A DNA stretch of 64,000 nt. It comes from Streptomyces sp. NBC_00464. Lineage in GTDB: Bacteria; Actinomycetota; Actinomycetes; Streptomycetales; Streptomycetaceae. Below are positions 51,634 to 60,636 of this stretch, piece after piece. The stretch lies in assembly GCF_036013915.1 (NCBI RefSeq), contig NZ_CP107899.1, positions 3,100,001 to 3,164,000 of the forward strand, given 5' to 3'. The translations under genes and the position numbers were made by a program. How positions within the stretch are numbered: position 1 is the first letter of the stretch; each line of letters begins with the position of its first letter. The notes below the pieces were generated by a model. The model searched no databases and was not told where the DNA came from. It saw nothing but the letters and a program-made list of their open reading frames with translations.

Positions 51634-52197
51634 TCACCGTCCCAGCGGCCAGGCCCGCACCACTTCGTACCTGGGCTGCTCCCCGGGCACCCCGTCCACC
51701 GGCAGATTGCTGCGTACGAGGCTGAGCTCACCGGCCTCCCAGTGCAGCCCCTCGAAGCCCTCCAGCGCCGTGGTGAACGGGGTCAGGTCCGCCGGGACAC
51801 GGCTGCGGGCGAGGGTCAGGTGCGGGGTGTAGCGGCGGTGCTCCTCCATCGCGATCCCGGCCCGCCGGGCGGCGGCATGGGTGCGCTCGGAGAGCAGCCG
51901 CAGGGTGTCGAGCGCGCCCGCGGCCCCCGCCCACAGCGCCCGCCCGTCGAAACGGCCGCTGCCATGGACGCGCATCCCGAAATCCTCGGTCCGGTGCGCG
52001 GCCCGCTCCATCCGGCTGTACAGGTCCGGCAGCAGGTCCTCGTCGACCTCCCCGAGGAAGGCCAGCGTGTAGTGCCAGCCCGGGGTCCCGGTCCAGCGCA
52101 GGGTGTCGGCGCCGGGCAGGGAGCGCAGCGGGACCACGGCACGGCGCAGCTCCTCGACCGCGGGGGCCGGTGGCAGGACGGCGGCGAAGAGTCTCAT
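51634..52197 (-). CDS. thpR: RNA 2',3'-cyclic phosphodiesterase (2'-5' RNA ligase family)
   Basis: A 187-aa two-histidine phosphoesterase that opens 2',3'-cyclic phosphates on RNA. Both HxTx motifs are present: WHYTLAFLGEV and RYTPHLTLARSRV. The start RLFAAVLPPAPAVEELRRAV is usual for ThpR/LigT. ATG 52197 has a weak ribosome site. It is divergent from the second Uma2 gene. Confidence 0.93.
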   Translation of the reverse strand: MRLFAAVLPPAPAVEELRRAVVPLRSLPGADTLRWTGTPGWHYTLAFLGEVDEDLLPDLYSRMERAAHRTEDFGMRVHGSGRFDGRALWAGAAGALDTLRLLSERTHAAARRAGIAMEEHRRYTPHLTLARSRVPADLTPFTTALEGFEGLHWEAGELSLVRSNLPVDGVPGEQPRYEVVRAWPLGR

Positions 52198-52297
52198 GCG
52201 GCGAGTCTGGCAGCCCCCGGCGCGTCCTGGTCTCCGTGCGTATCGTTGTACTACGCGGCTGCCCGCGCCCGTGCGGCAGCGGGGAGGAGCGGGCACG

Positions 52298-52882
52298 ATG
52301 ACCGTCGTGGACACCGACAGGATCGAGATGCCCGACACCAGCGACGAGCGCACTCTGGACATGATGTTCGAGTGGCTTGAGCCCACCCCCGAGGGATTCA
52401 AGGTAGAGATCGTCGAGGGGAACATCTACACGTCGCCGCAGCGGCGCACGCACTGGCAGATCATTCTCGACCTCGTCGAGCAGTTGCGTGCCCGGTATCC
52501 CCGGGAACAGCTGATGTCCGACGTACGCATCGACTTTCCCGGGCGTCTCAACGGCTTCGCCTCCGACGTCGTCGCTCTGGCAGAGGGCGCCGAGCTGGAC
52601 GCCAACGGCCACTGCCGCTACCAGGACATCGAGTTCGTGGCCGAGGTGATCTCCAAACAGACCGCGGCCAACGACTACGGCTCGAAGCTGGCCACGTACG
52701 CCACCGCAGGCGTCCCGGTGTACGTCATCGTCGACCCGTACACCGGCAAGTGGCACCTCCACACGCTGCCGAAGGACGACGAGTTCCGAGGCCTGCTGAG
52801 CTTCGACTTCGGCACACCGATCGACCTCACCGCGACCGTCGTCGGCCTGACGCTGGAGACCGGCGGCTTCCCCCGCGACTGA
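52298..52882 (+). CDS. Uma2 family endonuclease-like protein (second copy)
   Basis: A 194-aa Uma2/DUF820 protein. It has the fold landmarks FKVEIVEGNIYTSPQRRTHW, GFASDVVALAEGAEL (Asp), IEFVAEVISKQTAANDYGSK and LATYATAGVPVYVIVDPYTG. It is only distantly similar to the copy at 17328, so this is not a recent duplication. GGGGAGGAG precedes ATG 52298. Function unknown. Confidence 0.9.
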   Translation: MTVVDTDRIEMPDTSDERTLDMMFEWLEPTPEGFKVEIVEGNIYTSPQRRTHWQIILDLVEQLRARYPREQLMSDVRIDFPGRLNGFASDVVALAEGAELDANGHCRYQDIEFVAEVISKQTAANDYGSKLATYATAGVPVYVIVDPYTGKWHLHTLPKDDEFRGLLSFDFGTPIDLTATVVGLTLETGGFPRD

Positions 52883-52908
52883 CGCCCCGCCCCACAACGC
52901 CCCACGAC

Positions 52909-52953
52909 GCGATACGGCCCCGTACCGGAGAAACCCGGTCGGGGCCGTATCGC
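52909..52953. terminator. Bidirectional terminator between Uma2 and MFS genes
   Basis: Perfect 14-base stem GCGATACGGCCCCG (52909-52922) with its complement at 52940-52953; the loop contains a further 5-base stem (ACCGG/CCGGT). It lies between convergent genes and can serve both. Confidence 0.88.
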
Positions 52954-52970
52954 ATCCGTGTCTGCGGCTC

Positions 52971-54305
52971 TCAGGCCGCCGTCGCCAGCTGCTCGCGCGG
53001 GACGAACCGCACGTGCGGGCGGCCCGGTCGCAGGTCGACCTTGAGGCGCAGGCCGCCGACGCGGGCCAGCATGAAGCCGACTGCGAGTGCGGCCACCAGG
53101 GAGAAGGCGCCGCCGACCGCCATGCCGGTCCGGACGCCGTACGCGTCGCTGATCCAGCCGACGATCGGGGCGCCCACCGGCGTACCTCCGGCGAAGACCA
53201 TCATGTAGAGGCTCATCACCCGGCCGCGCATGGCCGGGTCGGCCGCCATCTGGACGCTGGTGTTCGCGCTGATGTTGGTCGTCAGTCCGATCATGCCGAT
53301 CGGGACCAGCAGGATCGCGAAGAGCCAGACGGACGGGGCCATGGAGGCGATGATCTCCAGCAGGCCGAACGCCGTACCGGCGGCCACCAGCATCCGCAGC
53401 CGCGAGGAGCGGCGGCGGGCGGCGAGGAGTGCTCCGACGAGGGAGCCGGCCGCCATGAGGATGTTGAAGAACGAGTACATCCCGGCGCCGCCGTGGAAGA
53501 TCTCGTCCGCGAAGGCCGTCAGCCAGATCGGGAAGTTGAAGCCGAACGTGCCGACGAAGCCGACGAGGACGATCGGCCAGATCAGCTCGGGGCGTCCGGA
53601 GACGTAACGCAGCCCCTCGCGGAGCTGTCCCTTGGCGCGTGGGATGACGACGGCCTTGTGCAGTTCGCTCGTACGCATCATCAGCAGGCCGACGAGGGGG
53701 GCGACGAACGACAGGCCGTTGAACATGAAGGCCCAGCCGCTGCCGACCGTGGTGATCAGCACACCCGCGACGGCGGGACCGATGAGCCGGGCGGACTGGA
53801 AGTTCGCCGAGTTCAGGCTGACCGCGTTCCGCAGCTGGGCGGGGCCGACCATCTCGGAGACGAACGCCTGGCGGGCCGGGTTGTCCACGACCGTGACCAT
53901 GCCGAGCAGGAAGGCGATCAGGTAGACGTGCCACACCTGGACCACACCGGAGAGCGTGAGCACGGCGAGCGCGATCCCGCACAGGCCGAGTGCCGCCTGG
54001 CTGAAGAGGAGGAGCTTGCGCTTCGGGAGCCGGTCGGCGATGACGCCGCCGTACAGACCGAAGAGCAGCATCGGGAGGAACTGGAGTGCCGTGGTGATAC
54101 CGACGGCGGTGGCGGACCCGGTGAGGCTCAGGACGAGCCAGTCCTGCGTGATGCGGGACATCCAGGTACCGGTGTTGGAGATCACGGCGCCGGTTGCGAA
54201 CAGGCGGTAGTTGCGGATCTTCAGCGACGAGAAGGTCCCGCCGGGCTTGCTCTCGTGGGTGGAAGTCGGTGCGGGGGCGGAGTCTGCTCCGGATCCCGTA
54301 CTCAA
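52971..54305 (-). CDS. MFS transporter (MFS_3/EntS-like efflux)
   Basis: A 444-aa major facilitator with twelve membrane helices and a 30-residue polar N-terminus. The MFS_3 pattern is seen in FSSLKIRNYRLFATGAVISN, TWMSRITQDWLVLSLTGS, FGLYGGVIADRLPKRKLLLF (motif A) and VDNPARQAFVSEMVGPAQLR. It probably exports a drug or siderophore. TTG 54305 follows GAGGAGG at good spacing. The MarR gene lies 95 bases upstream in the same direction and is the likely regulator. Confidence 0.9.
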   Translation of the reverse strand: MSTGSGADSAPAPTSTHESKPGGTFSSLKIRNYRLFATGAVISNTGTWMSRITQDWLVLSLTGSATAVGITTALQFLPMLLFGLYGGVIADRLPKRKLLLFSQAALGLCGIALAVLTLSGVVQVWHVYLIAFLLGMVTVVDNPARQAFVSEMVGPAQLRNAVSLNSANFQSARLIGPAVAGVLITTVGSGWAFMFNGLSFVAPLVGLLMMRTSELHKAVVIPRAKGQLREGLRYVSGRPELIWPIVLVGFVGTFGFNFPIWLTAFADEIFHGGAGMYSFFNILMAAGSLVGALLAARRRSSRLRMLVAAGTAFGLLEIIASMAPSVWLFAILLVPIGMIGLTTNISANTSVQMAADPAMRGRVMSLYMMVFAGGTPVGAPIVGWISDAYGVRTGMAVGGAFSLVAALAVGFMLARVGGLRLKVDLRPGRPHVRFVPREQLATAA

Positions 54306-54400
54306 AAGGGTTCGCCTCCTCGGGCGTGGACATTGCGCTGACTGACGGGGATGCGGCGGTGGGGGCGGTGCGCCGGTTCTGTCCGGCGCGGCCCGCTCCG

Positions 54401-54841
54401 CTACAGGTGGGCGAGCTTCTCCAGCACGGGCGCCGCGTTGCGCAGCGTCTCCCACTCGTCCTCGTCCAGGCCTTCGGCGAGGGTGGTCAGCCAGGCGTTC
54501 CGCTTGGAGCGGCTCTCGGCGAGCATGGCTTCGGCCTGCTCGGTCTGGCTGACCATCTTCTGACGACGGTCATCGGGGTGCGGTTCCAGTCTGACCAGTC
54601 CCTTGGCTTCCAGCAGCGCGACGATGCGGGTCATCGACGGCGGCTGCACATGCTCCTTGCGGGCCAGCTCACCGGGGGTGGCCGAGCCGCAACGCGCGAG
54701 TGTGCCGAGCACCGACATCTCGGTGGGGCTCAGCGACTCGTCGACGCGCTGGTGCTTGAGGCGCCGGCCGAGCAGCATGACGGCGGAACGAAGGGAGCTC
54801 ACGGCGGCGGCACTGTCGCTGTCGTGGATCAGGTCAGGCAT
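54401..54841 (-). CDS. MarR family transcriptional regulator
   Basis: A 146-aa MarR regulator with the winged helix at about residues 35-95 (SLSPTEMSVLGTLARCGSAT, GELARKEHVQPPSMTRIVAL, then PDDRRQKMV in the wing). It precedes the MFS gene and probably represses both. ATG 54841 has no ribosome site, and TACGCT seven bases upstream looks like a -10, so the mRNA is probably leaderless. An operator-like palindrome overlaps that -10. Confidence 0.92.
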   Translation of the reverse strand: MPDLIHDSDSAAAVSSLRSAVMLLGRRLKHQRVDESLSPTEMSVLGTLARCGSATPGELARKEHVQPPSMTRIVALLEAKGLVRLEPHPDDRRQKMVSQTEQAEAMLAESRSKRNAWLTTLAEGLDEDEWETLRNAAPVLEKLAHL

Positions 54842-54847
54842 GTTTGT

Positions 54848-54866
54848 TAGCGTAACTCATTACCTA
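54848..54866 (-). promoter_or_regulatory. MarR promoter/operator
   Basis: The palindrome GTAA-CTCA-TTAC (54852-54863), with flanking TAG and CTA half-sites, overlaps the minus-strand -10 TACGCT (54854-54849). This is the normal place for MarR autorepression. The -35 is weak. Confidence 0.55.
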
Positions 54867-54986
54867 CCCTAAAGACCACTCGGTGGTACACGCGCGAGAG
54901 CCGAATCACCAATCGATCACCCAAACGAGTGAGTCCGCTCCGGAAAGTCACGCGCGTCGGGCCCCGGGGACGTAACCCTGCATGCC

Positions 54987-55193
54987 ATGGGATCGACAGT
55001 GCTCAGCCTGCGGATAGACGGTGAGCTGCTCGACCGGCTCAAGCAGCACGCCGCCAAACGCGGAATGAGCGTCCAGGACTATGTGGTCCGGACGCTCATT
55101 CGCGACGACTTCGACGAACGCTTTCAGGCGGCCGTCGACGAGACGGAGAAGTTCTACGGGGCGGAGGGGGTCGCGGCCGAGGAGGTCACCTGA
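54987..55193 (+). CDS. Ribbon-helix-helix DNA-binding protein
   Basis: A 68-aa protein with the RHH pattern: beta strand TVLSLRIDGELLDRLKQHAA, turn KRGMS, helix VQDYVVRTLIRDDFDERFQA, and an acidic C-terminus. It resembles CopG/ParD-type antitoxins, but no toxin gene follows; the next gene is a convergent permease. It may be an orphan regulator. Confidence 0.78.
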   Translation: MGSTVLSLRIDGELLDRLKQHAAKRGMSVQDYVVRTLIRDDFDERFQAAVDETEKFYGAEGVAAEEVT

Positions 55194-55238
55194 CGGAGAC
55201 CTCCGGGCCGCGAGCCCGCTCCCGCATCCCCTTCGGGA

Positions 55239-56687
55239 TCACGTGAGGCCGAGCGCCGGCATCGCGTAGTAGAAGACGAAGACCGCCGACACCACATACA
55301 TGGCCACCGGCACCTCACGACCGCGCCCGGCGGCCAGCCGCAGCACACAGAACGTGATGAAGCCGATCCCGATGCCGTTGGTGATCGAGTACGTGAACGG
55401 CATCATCACCATGGCCAGGAAGGCCGGGATCGCGAGCGTGTAGTCGCTCCAGTCGATGTCCCGTACCGAGCCCGCGATGATCAGGAAGCCGACCGCCAGC
55501 AGCGCCGGAGTGGCCGCCTGCGAGGGGACCATGGTCGCCAGCGGTGTGAGGAACAGCGCCGCCGTGAACAGCAGACCCGTCACGATGCTCGCGAAGCCGG
55601 TGCGGGCCCCCTCGCCGACACCCGCGGTGGACTCCACGAAGCAGGTGCCCGCCGAGGCGGAGCTCGCACCGCCTGCGGCGACCGCGATGCCGTCGACGAA
55701 CAGCACCTTGTTGATGCCCGGGAAGTTGCCGTCCTTGTCGGTCAGCTTCGCCTCGTCGCCGACGCCGAGGATGGTGCCCATCGCGTCGAAGAAGCAGGAC
55801 AGCAGCACGGTGAAGACGAACAGGATGCCGGTGAGGACACCGACCTTGTCGAAGCCGCCGAACAGGCTGACATCGCCGATCAGCCCGAAGTCGGGCGAGG
55901 CGACCGGATTGCCCGGCCACTCGGGCACGGTCAGGCCCCAGGCCTCGCCCGGCAGGTCGGCGACCGCGTCGATGATCAGCGCGACGACCGTCATCGCCAC
56001 GATGGAGATCAGGATCGCGCCCGGCACCTTGCGGACGATCAGCGCGAGGGTCAGCAGCGCGCCGAGGATGAAGACCAGGACCGGCCAGCCGTTGAGGTGA
56101 CCGTCGTTGCCCAGCTGGAGCGGCACAGTGGTGTGCGCGAGGTCCGGGATACGGGAGACGAAGCCCGAGTCGACCAGACCGATGAGCAGGATGAACAGAC
56201 CGATGCCGATCGCGATGCCCTTGCGGAGCGAGGTCGGTACGGCGTTCATCACGCGTTCCCGCAGCCCGGTCGCGACGAGCAGCATGACCACGATGCCCGC
56301 GAGGACGACCATGCCCATCGCGTCGGGCCAGCTCATCCGGGGGGCGAGCTGGAGGGCCACGACGGTGTTGACGCCGAGGCCCGCGGCCAGCGCGATCGGC
56401 ACGTTGCCGATGACGCCCATGAGCAGGGTGGAGAACGCCGCGGTCAGCACCGTCGCGGTGACCAGCTGGCCACTGTCGAGCTGGTGGCCGTACATGTCCT
56501 TCGCGCTGCCCAGGATGATCGGGTTCAGCACGATGATGTACGCCATCGCGAAGAACGTGGCGAAGCCACCGCGGATCTCACGCGCGACCGACGACCCCCG
56601 CTCGGAGATCTTGAAGAAACCGTCCAGGCCGCCGGTGGGCGACGGGGGCGGGGTGGAGTCGACCGGAGCGGTGGCCGAGGGGGACAT
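55239..56687 (-). CDS. NCS2 family purine permease
   Basis: A 482-aa nucleobase permease of the AzgA-like branch of NCS2, for guanine/hypoxanthine/adenine uptake. Signatures: FFKISERGSSVAREIRGGFA, TFFAMAYIIVLNPIIL, ALAAGLGVNTVVALQLAPRM, FFDAMGTILGVGDEAKL and SSASAGTCFVESTAGVGEGA. About fourteen membrane segments are visible. GAGG precedes ATG 56687. The A+T-rich leader upstream holds inverted repeats but no purine riboswitch that I can recognise. Confidence 0.92.
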   Translation of the reverse strand: MSPSATAPVDSTPPPSPTGGLDGFFKISERGSSVAREIRGGFATFFAMAYIIVLNPIILGSAKDMYGHQLDSGQLVTATVLTAAFSTLLMGVIGNVPIALAAGLGVNTVVALQLAPRMSWPDAMGMVVLAGIVVMLLVATGLRERVMNAVPTSLRKGIAIGIGLFILLIGLVDSGFVSRIPDLAHTTVPLQLGNDGHLNGWPVLVFILGALLTLALIVRKVPGAILISIVAMTVVALIIDAVADLPGEAWGLTVPEWPGNPVASPDFGLIGDVSLFGGFDKVGVLTGILFVFTVLLSCFFDAMGTILGVGDEAKLTDKDGNFPGINKVLFVDGIAVAAGGASSASAGTCFVESTAGVGEGARTGFASIVTGLLFTAALFLTPLATMVPSQAATPALLAVGFLIIAGSVRDIDWSDYTLAIPAFLAMVMMPFTYSITNGIGIGFITFCVLRLAAGRGREVPVAMYVVSAVFVFYYAMPALGLT

Positions 56688-56740
56688 GTATGACCTCAGT
56701 CGTACGTAGAGGGGGTAAAAAATGGTCAGCTTTGGACTTT

Positions 56741-56781
56741 CATACGAATAATTCGAGACAGCCGTAAGCAGATTCAGTATG
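56741..56781. promoter_or_regulatory. Inverted repeats in the purine permease leader
   Basis: The A+T-rich region 56700-56800 contains a perfect CGAAT-A-ATTCG (56745-56755) and an outer pair CATACGAAT (56741-56749) with ATTCAGTATG (56772-56781). It is a possible operator for the permease gene; the binder is unknown. A weak -10-like TACACT (56863-56868) six bases before the DUF2530 start lies further on. Confidence 0.4.
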
Positions 56782-56873
56782 AATACATAAGGCGAAGATC
56801 GCTATCTCCGCGCGTAGACCCTTGCGCCGACTGGCCCGACGGCCTTTGTACGTACGCCGCCTACACTGAGCTC

Positions 56874-57158
56874 ATGGCGAAGTGGACACCGAAGCACGAG
56901 GCACCCGAGCCCCTGGAGGGGCCCGTCGTCGCGACCATCACCGGCGGCACGATCCTCTGGTTCGTCCTCTTCCTGGTCCAGCTCCCCTTCTACGGCTGGT
57001 TCGACGACCACGGACACCTGTGGTGGATCTGGACCTGTCTGGCCGGTGCCGGGCTCGGACTGATCGGTATCTGGTACGTGCGGGGCCGCGACGCGGCACT
57101 CAAGCGGGCCGCCGCGGCAGGCGACGAGGCCGGGGACACCCCGGGCGCCACCGCCTGA
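56874..57158 (+). CDS. DUF2530 membrane protein
   Basis: A 94-aa DUF2530 protein with two membrane helices (TITGGTILWFVLFLVQLPFY and LWWIWTCLAGAGLGLIGIWY). The N-terminus PKHEAPEPLEGPVV and the RGRDAALKRA end are typical. Without a ribosome site, and with TACACT just upstream, it may be leaderless. Function unknown. Confidence 0.9.
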   Translation: MAKWTPKHEAPEPLEGPVVATITGGTILWFVLFLVQLPFYGWFDDHGHLWWIWTCLAGAGLGLIGIWYVRGRDAALKRAAAAGDEAGDTPGATA

Positions 57159-57272
57159 GAGCGGACAATCCCGCCGGGCCCGTACTACCACGGGACCATC
57201 CCCCTCCTCCCCTGGTCCGATCTTCCGACCCCCGATGGGTAAACCGGACGTTCCGCCCGTACCGTCGGAACC

Positions 57273-59750
57273 ATGACTCAGCGGGCACCCGAACCTTCAG
57301 GGGACGAGCCGGACGGCTCGTCCGGCCCTCCCGGCACCGACCGGCCGGTGATGATCGACGCCGGTTCCGAGCTCGACCCGGTCCACCCGGTCGGGCTGCC
57401 CGCCGCCGGACGCGGGCTCACCGCCGCCGAGGTCGCCGAGCGGATCGCCCGCGGCGAGGTCAACGACGTACCCGTGCGCTCCTCCCGGTCCGTGACCGAG
57501 ATCGTCCGCGCCAACGTCTTCACCCGGTTCAACCTGATCATCGGCGTGCTCTGGGTGATCATGCTGTTCGTCGCGCCGATCCAGGACAGCCTCTTCGGCT
57601 TCGTGATCATCGCCAACACCGGCATCGGCATCGTGCAGGAGTGGCGGGCCAAGAAGACCCTGGACAGCCTCGCGGTCATCGGCGAGGCGAAACCCACGGT
57701 CCGCCGGGACGGGATCGCCGCCGAGATCTCCACCTCCGAGATCGTCCTCGGCGACCTCGTCGAGCTCGGCCCCGGCGACAAGGTCGTCGTGGACGGCACC
57801 GTCGCCGAGGCCGACAGCCTGGAGATCGACGAGTCACTGCTCACCGGCGAGGCCGACCCGGTGATCAAGCGGGCCGGTGACCCCGTCATGTCCGGCAGCT
57901 TCGTCGTCGCCGGCGGCGGGGCCTTCGCCGCCACCAAGGTCGGCCGCGAGGCCTATGCCGCACAGCTCGCCGAGGAGGCCTCCCGCTTCACGCTCGTCCA
58001 GTCCGAGCTGCGCAGCGGCATCTCGACCATCCTCAAGTACGTCACCTGGATGATGATCCCGACCGCGATCGGCCTGATCATCAGCCAGCTCGTCGTCAAG
58101 GACAACAACTTCAAGGAATCGGTCGCCCGGACCGTCGGCGGCATCGTCCCGATGATCCCCGAGGGCCTGGTCCTGCTCACGTCGGTCGCCTTCGCGATCG
58201 GTGTCGTACGACTGGGGCGCAAGCAGTGCCTCGTCCAGGAGCTCCCCGCCATCGAGGGCCTGGCCCGGGTCGACGTCGTCTGCCTGGACAAGACCGGCAC
58301 CCTCACCGAGGGCGGCATGGACGTCGCCGAGGTCCGCGCGCTGAACGGGACCGACGAGCCGTACCTGCACCGCGTGCTGGGCGCCCTCGGCGCCTCCGAC
58401 CCGCGCCCCAACGCCAGCCTCCAGGCCATCATCGACGCCTACCCGGTCCCCGCCGGGCAGGGCTGGCGCGTCACCCAGGCCCTGCCGTTCTCCTCGGCCC
58501 GCAAGTACAGCGGCGCCGAGTTCGACGAGGGCGGCGGGCGCGAGTCGGCCTGGCTGCTCGGCGCCCCCGACGTACTGCTGCCCGAGGCCGACCCGGCGCT
58601 CACCGAGATCGAGCAGCTCAACGAGCAGGGTCTGCGGGTGCTGCTGCTGGCCCGGGTGCGGGGCGAGCTGGATGCCCCGGACATCGCCGCCGGGGCCGCG
58701 CCGAGCGCGCTGATCGTCCTGGAACAGCGGCTGCGGCCCGACGCCGGGGAGACCCTCGCCTACTTCGCCGACCAGCGGGTCGCCACGAAGGTGATCTCCG
58801 GCGACAACGCCGTCTCGGTCGGAGCCGTCGCCGCGAAGCTCGGGCTGCCGGGCGCCGAGCACACCATGGACGCGCGCAAGCTGCCCACCGACCCCGACGC
58901 GATGGCCACCGCCATGGAGGAGAACACGGTCTTCGGGCGCGTCACCCCGCAGCAGAAGCGGGACATGGTCGCCGCCCTCCAGTCCCGCGGCCACACCGTC
59001 GCGATGACGGGCGACGGCGTCAACGACGTCCTCGCCCTCAAGGACGCCGACATCGGCGTCTCGATGGGCTCGGGCTCGGAGGCGACCCGGGCGGTCGCCC
59101 AGATCGTGCTGCTGAACAACAGCTTCGCGACCCTGCCGTCCGTCGTCGCCGAGGGCCGCCGGGTCATCGGCAACATCACCCGGGTCGCCACCCTGTTCCT
59201 GACGAAGACCGTCTACTCGGTGCTGCTGGCCGTCCTGGTCGTCTGCTTCCAGGTGGAGTACCCGTTCCTGCCCCGCCACCTGACCCTGCTGTCGACGCTG
59301 ACGATCGGCGTCCCGGCGTTCTTCCTCGCCCTGGCCCCCAACAAGGAGCGGGCCCATCCGCACTTCGTGCGCCGCGTCATGCGGTACGCGATCCCGTCGG
59401 GCACCATCGCGGCCGCCGCCACCTTCACGATGTACCTGATCGCCCGGAGCCACTACTCCGGTACGGGTGCGCTGGACGCGGAGACGAGCGCGGCGACGCT
59501 CACGCTGTTCCTGGTCTCGATGTGGGTCCTGGCGATCATCGCCCGCCCCTACACGTGGTGGCGGATCTGTCTGGTGGCGGCGATGGGCCTGGCGTTCCTG
59601 ATCGTGCTCGTGGTGCCGTGGCTCCAGGACTTCTTCGCCCTGAAGCTGGTGGGGACGACGATGCCGTGGACGGCGGTGGGCATCGCCGTGGTGGCCTCGG
59701 TCGCCCTGGAGTACACCTGGCGCCTGGTGGGCCGCCGCTTCCCGGTGTAG
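57273..59750 (+). CDS. Cation-translocating P-type ATPase (CtpE-like)
   Basis: An 825-aa P-type ATPase. It has the actuator loop DESLLTGEADPV (TGEA where most have TGES), the phosphorylation site DKTGTLTEGG with Asp339, and the hinge MTGDGVNDVLALKDADIG. Membrane helix 4 has VPMIPEGLVLL, as in CtpE, which imports Ca2+ in mycobacteria. No N-terminal metal-binding domain is present, which argues against copper or cadmium. There are about ten membrane segments. Calcium is the best guess by family; this is not proven. Confidence 0.9.
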   Translation: MTQRAPEPSGDEPDGSSGPPGTDRPVMIDAGSELDPVHPVGLPAAGRGLTAAEVAERIARGEVNDVPVRSSRSVTEIVRANVFTRFNLIIGVLWVIMLFVAPIQDSLFGFVIIANTGIGIVQEWRAKKTLDSLAVIGEAKPTVRRDGIAAEISTSEIVLGDLVELGPGDKVVVDGTVAEADSLEIDESLLTGEADPVIKRAGDPVMSGSFVVAGGGAFAATKVGREAYAAQLAEEASRFTLVQSELRSGISTILKYVTWMMIPTAIGLIISQLVVKDNNFKESVARTVGGIVPMIPEGLVLLTSVAFAIGVVRLGRKQCLVQELPAIEGLARVDVVCLDKTGTLTEGGMDVAEVRALNGTDEPYLHRVLGALGASDPRPNASLQAIIDAYPVPAGQGWRVTQALPFSSARKYSGAEFDEGGGRESAWLLGAPDVLLPEADPALTEIEQLNEQGLRVLLLARVRGELDAPDIAAGAAPSALIVLEQRLRPDAGETLAYFADQRVATKVISGDNAVSVGAVAAKLGLPGAEHTMDARKLPTDPDAMATAMEENTVFGRVTPQQKRDMVAALQSRGHTVAMTGDGVNDVLALKDADIGVSMGSGSEATRAVAQIVLLNNSFATLPSVVAEGRRVIGNITRVATLFLTKTVYSVLLAVLVVCFQVEYPFLPRHLTLLSTLTIGVPAFFLALAPNKERAHPHFVRRVMRYAIPSGTIAAAATFTMYLIARSHYSGTGALDAETSAATLTLFLVSMWVLAIIARPYTWWRICLVAAMGLAFLIVLVVPWLQDFFALKLVGTTMPWTAVGIAVVASVALEYTWRLVGRRFPV

Positions 59751-59777
59751 GGAGAGCGCCGGCCCACCGCGCGAGGG

Positions 59778-60521
59778 TTACTGCACGTCGACGAAGTCAC
59801 CCGTGGAGTTGACGGCCGGAGTGGAGGCCGTACCGGCGAAGCTGTAGCGCCAGTAGCCGTCGACCGAGGCCGTGACCGTGGCCTTCAGGGTGCCGATGCT
59901 GCTCGTCTTGGCGGTCTTCACCGTCGTCCAGGCCGTGCCGCCCTTCTTGAGGAACTGCAGCTTGACCGGCTGGTTGGTGTAGCCGTGGTACTTGAAGTCG
60001 TCCCAGTTGGCGCGCGCCAGCTTGCCGGTGACCGTGATGGTCTTGCCCTTCTTCACCGGCTCGGGGGCGGCGTTGACGGTCTGCGAAGCCGCCCGCTGGA
60101 ACTTGAAGGTGCCCGCCTTGTCCTTCCAGTTGTAGTCGCCGTCCTTGGCGTCCACCCACGCGTTGACGTACCAGGTACCGGCGACGTCATTGGAGTACGG
60201 CAGGTCGACCTTGGGGTCGACGGTGAACGACGCGGTGCAGGTGCTCCCGGAGCACTTGGTGCTGTCCGGCGACAGGTAGCCGAACGCCGGGCCCTCCAGG
60301 TCGATGTCGATGCCCTTGATGCCCGAGTTGTCCTTGGCGGTCACCGAGACCGTGAACTTCTTGACGAGGCTGGTGCCGACCACCACGTTCTTGCCACCGT
60401 TGACCGACACCTTGGTGATGGTGGTGTCGCCGTAGGAGCCGTTGGCCTGGGCGGCCGGCACGGCGAGGGCCAGCAGGCCCAGAGCGCCGACGGCAACGGT
60501 CGCGGAGGTACGCATGCGCAT
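59778..60521 (-). CDS. Secreted Ig-like protein (calcium-binding-protein family in annotation practice)
   Basis: A 247-aa exported protein. Signal peptide (SATVAVGALGLLALAVPAAQ, cut near ANG), then two beta-rich domains of about 100 residues (TTITKVSVNGGKNVVVGTSL; PEPVKKGKTITVTGKLARAN). One disulfide is likely from KCSGSTCTAS. The second domain resembles Ig-like repeats of secreted Streptomyces proteins. GGGGAA with good spacing supports ATG 60521. The 5' leader carries two strong hairpins and a further palindrome, which suggests special control or mRNA stability. Confidence 0.82.
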   Translation of the reverse strand: MRMRTSATVAVGALGLLALAVPAAQANGSYGDTTITKVSVNGGKNVVVGTSLVKKFTVSVTAKDNSGIKGIDIDLEGPAFGYLSPDSTKCSGSTCTASFTVDPKVDLPYSNDVAGTWYVNAWVDAKDGDYNWKDKAGTFKFQRAASQTVNAAPEPVKKGKTITVTGKLARANWDDFKYHGYTNQPVKLQFLKKGGTAWTTVKTAKTSSIGTLKATVTASVDGYWRYSFAGTASTPAVNSTGDFVDVQ

Positions 60522-60540
60522 GTGTTTCCCCGTGGGAAAG

Positions 60541-60606
60541 GGCCCCTGGTGCGCCAGCGCACCGGTGGGGCCGATCGGTCTGTTGAGTCCGTTGACTCAA
60601 CAGACC
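60541..60606 (-). promoter_or_regulatory. Two adjacent leader hairpins of the secreted protein gene
   Basis: Hairpin 1 is a perfect 13-base stem, GGTCTGTTGAGTC (60577-60589) with GACTCAACAGACC (60594-60606), loop of 4. Hairpin 2 is nested: GGCCCC/GGGGCC (60541-60546 with 60567-60572) around GGTGCGC/GCGCACC (60548-60554 with 60557-60563). Both lie in the 5' leader, 20 to 85 bases before the start. Confidence 0.65.
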
Positions 60607-60636
60607 AGACAGGCAACGCATGTGAAGGGTTGTACG

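Noticed and set aside
56688..56873. Purine riboswitch before the NCS2 permease
   Set aside because: The conserved purine-aptamer core and its paired arms cannot be found on either strand; only short inverted repeats are present.
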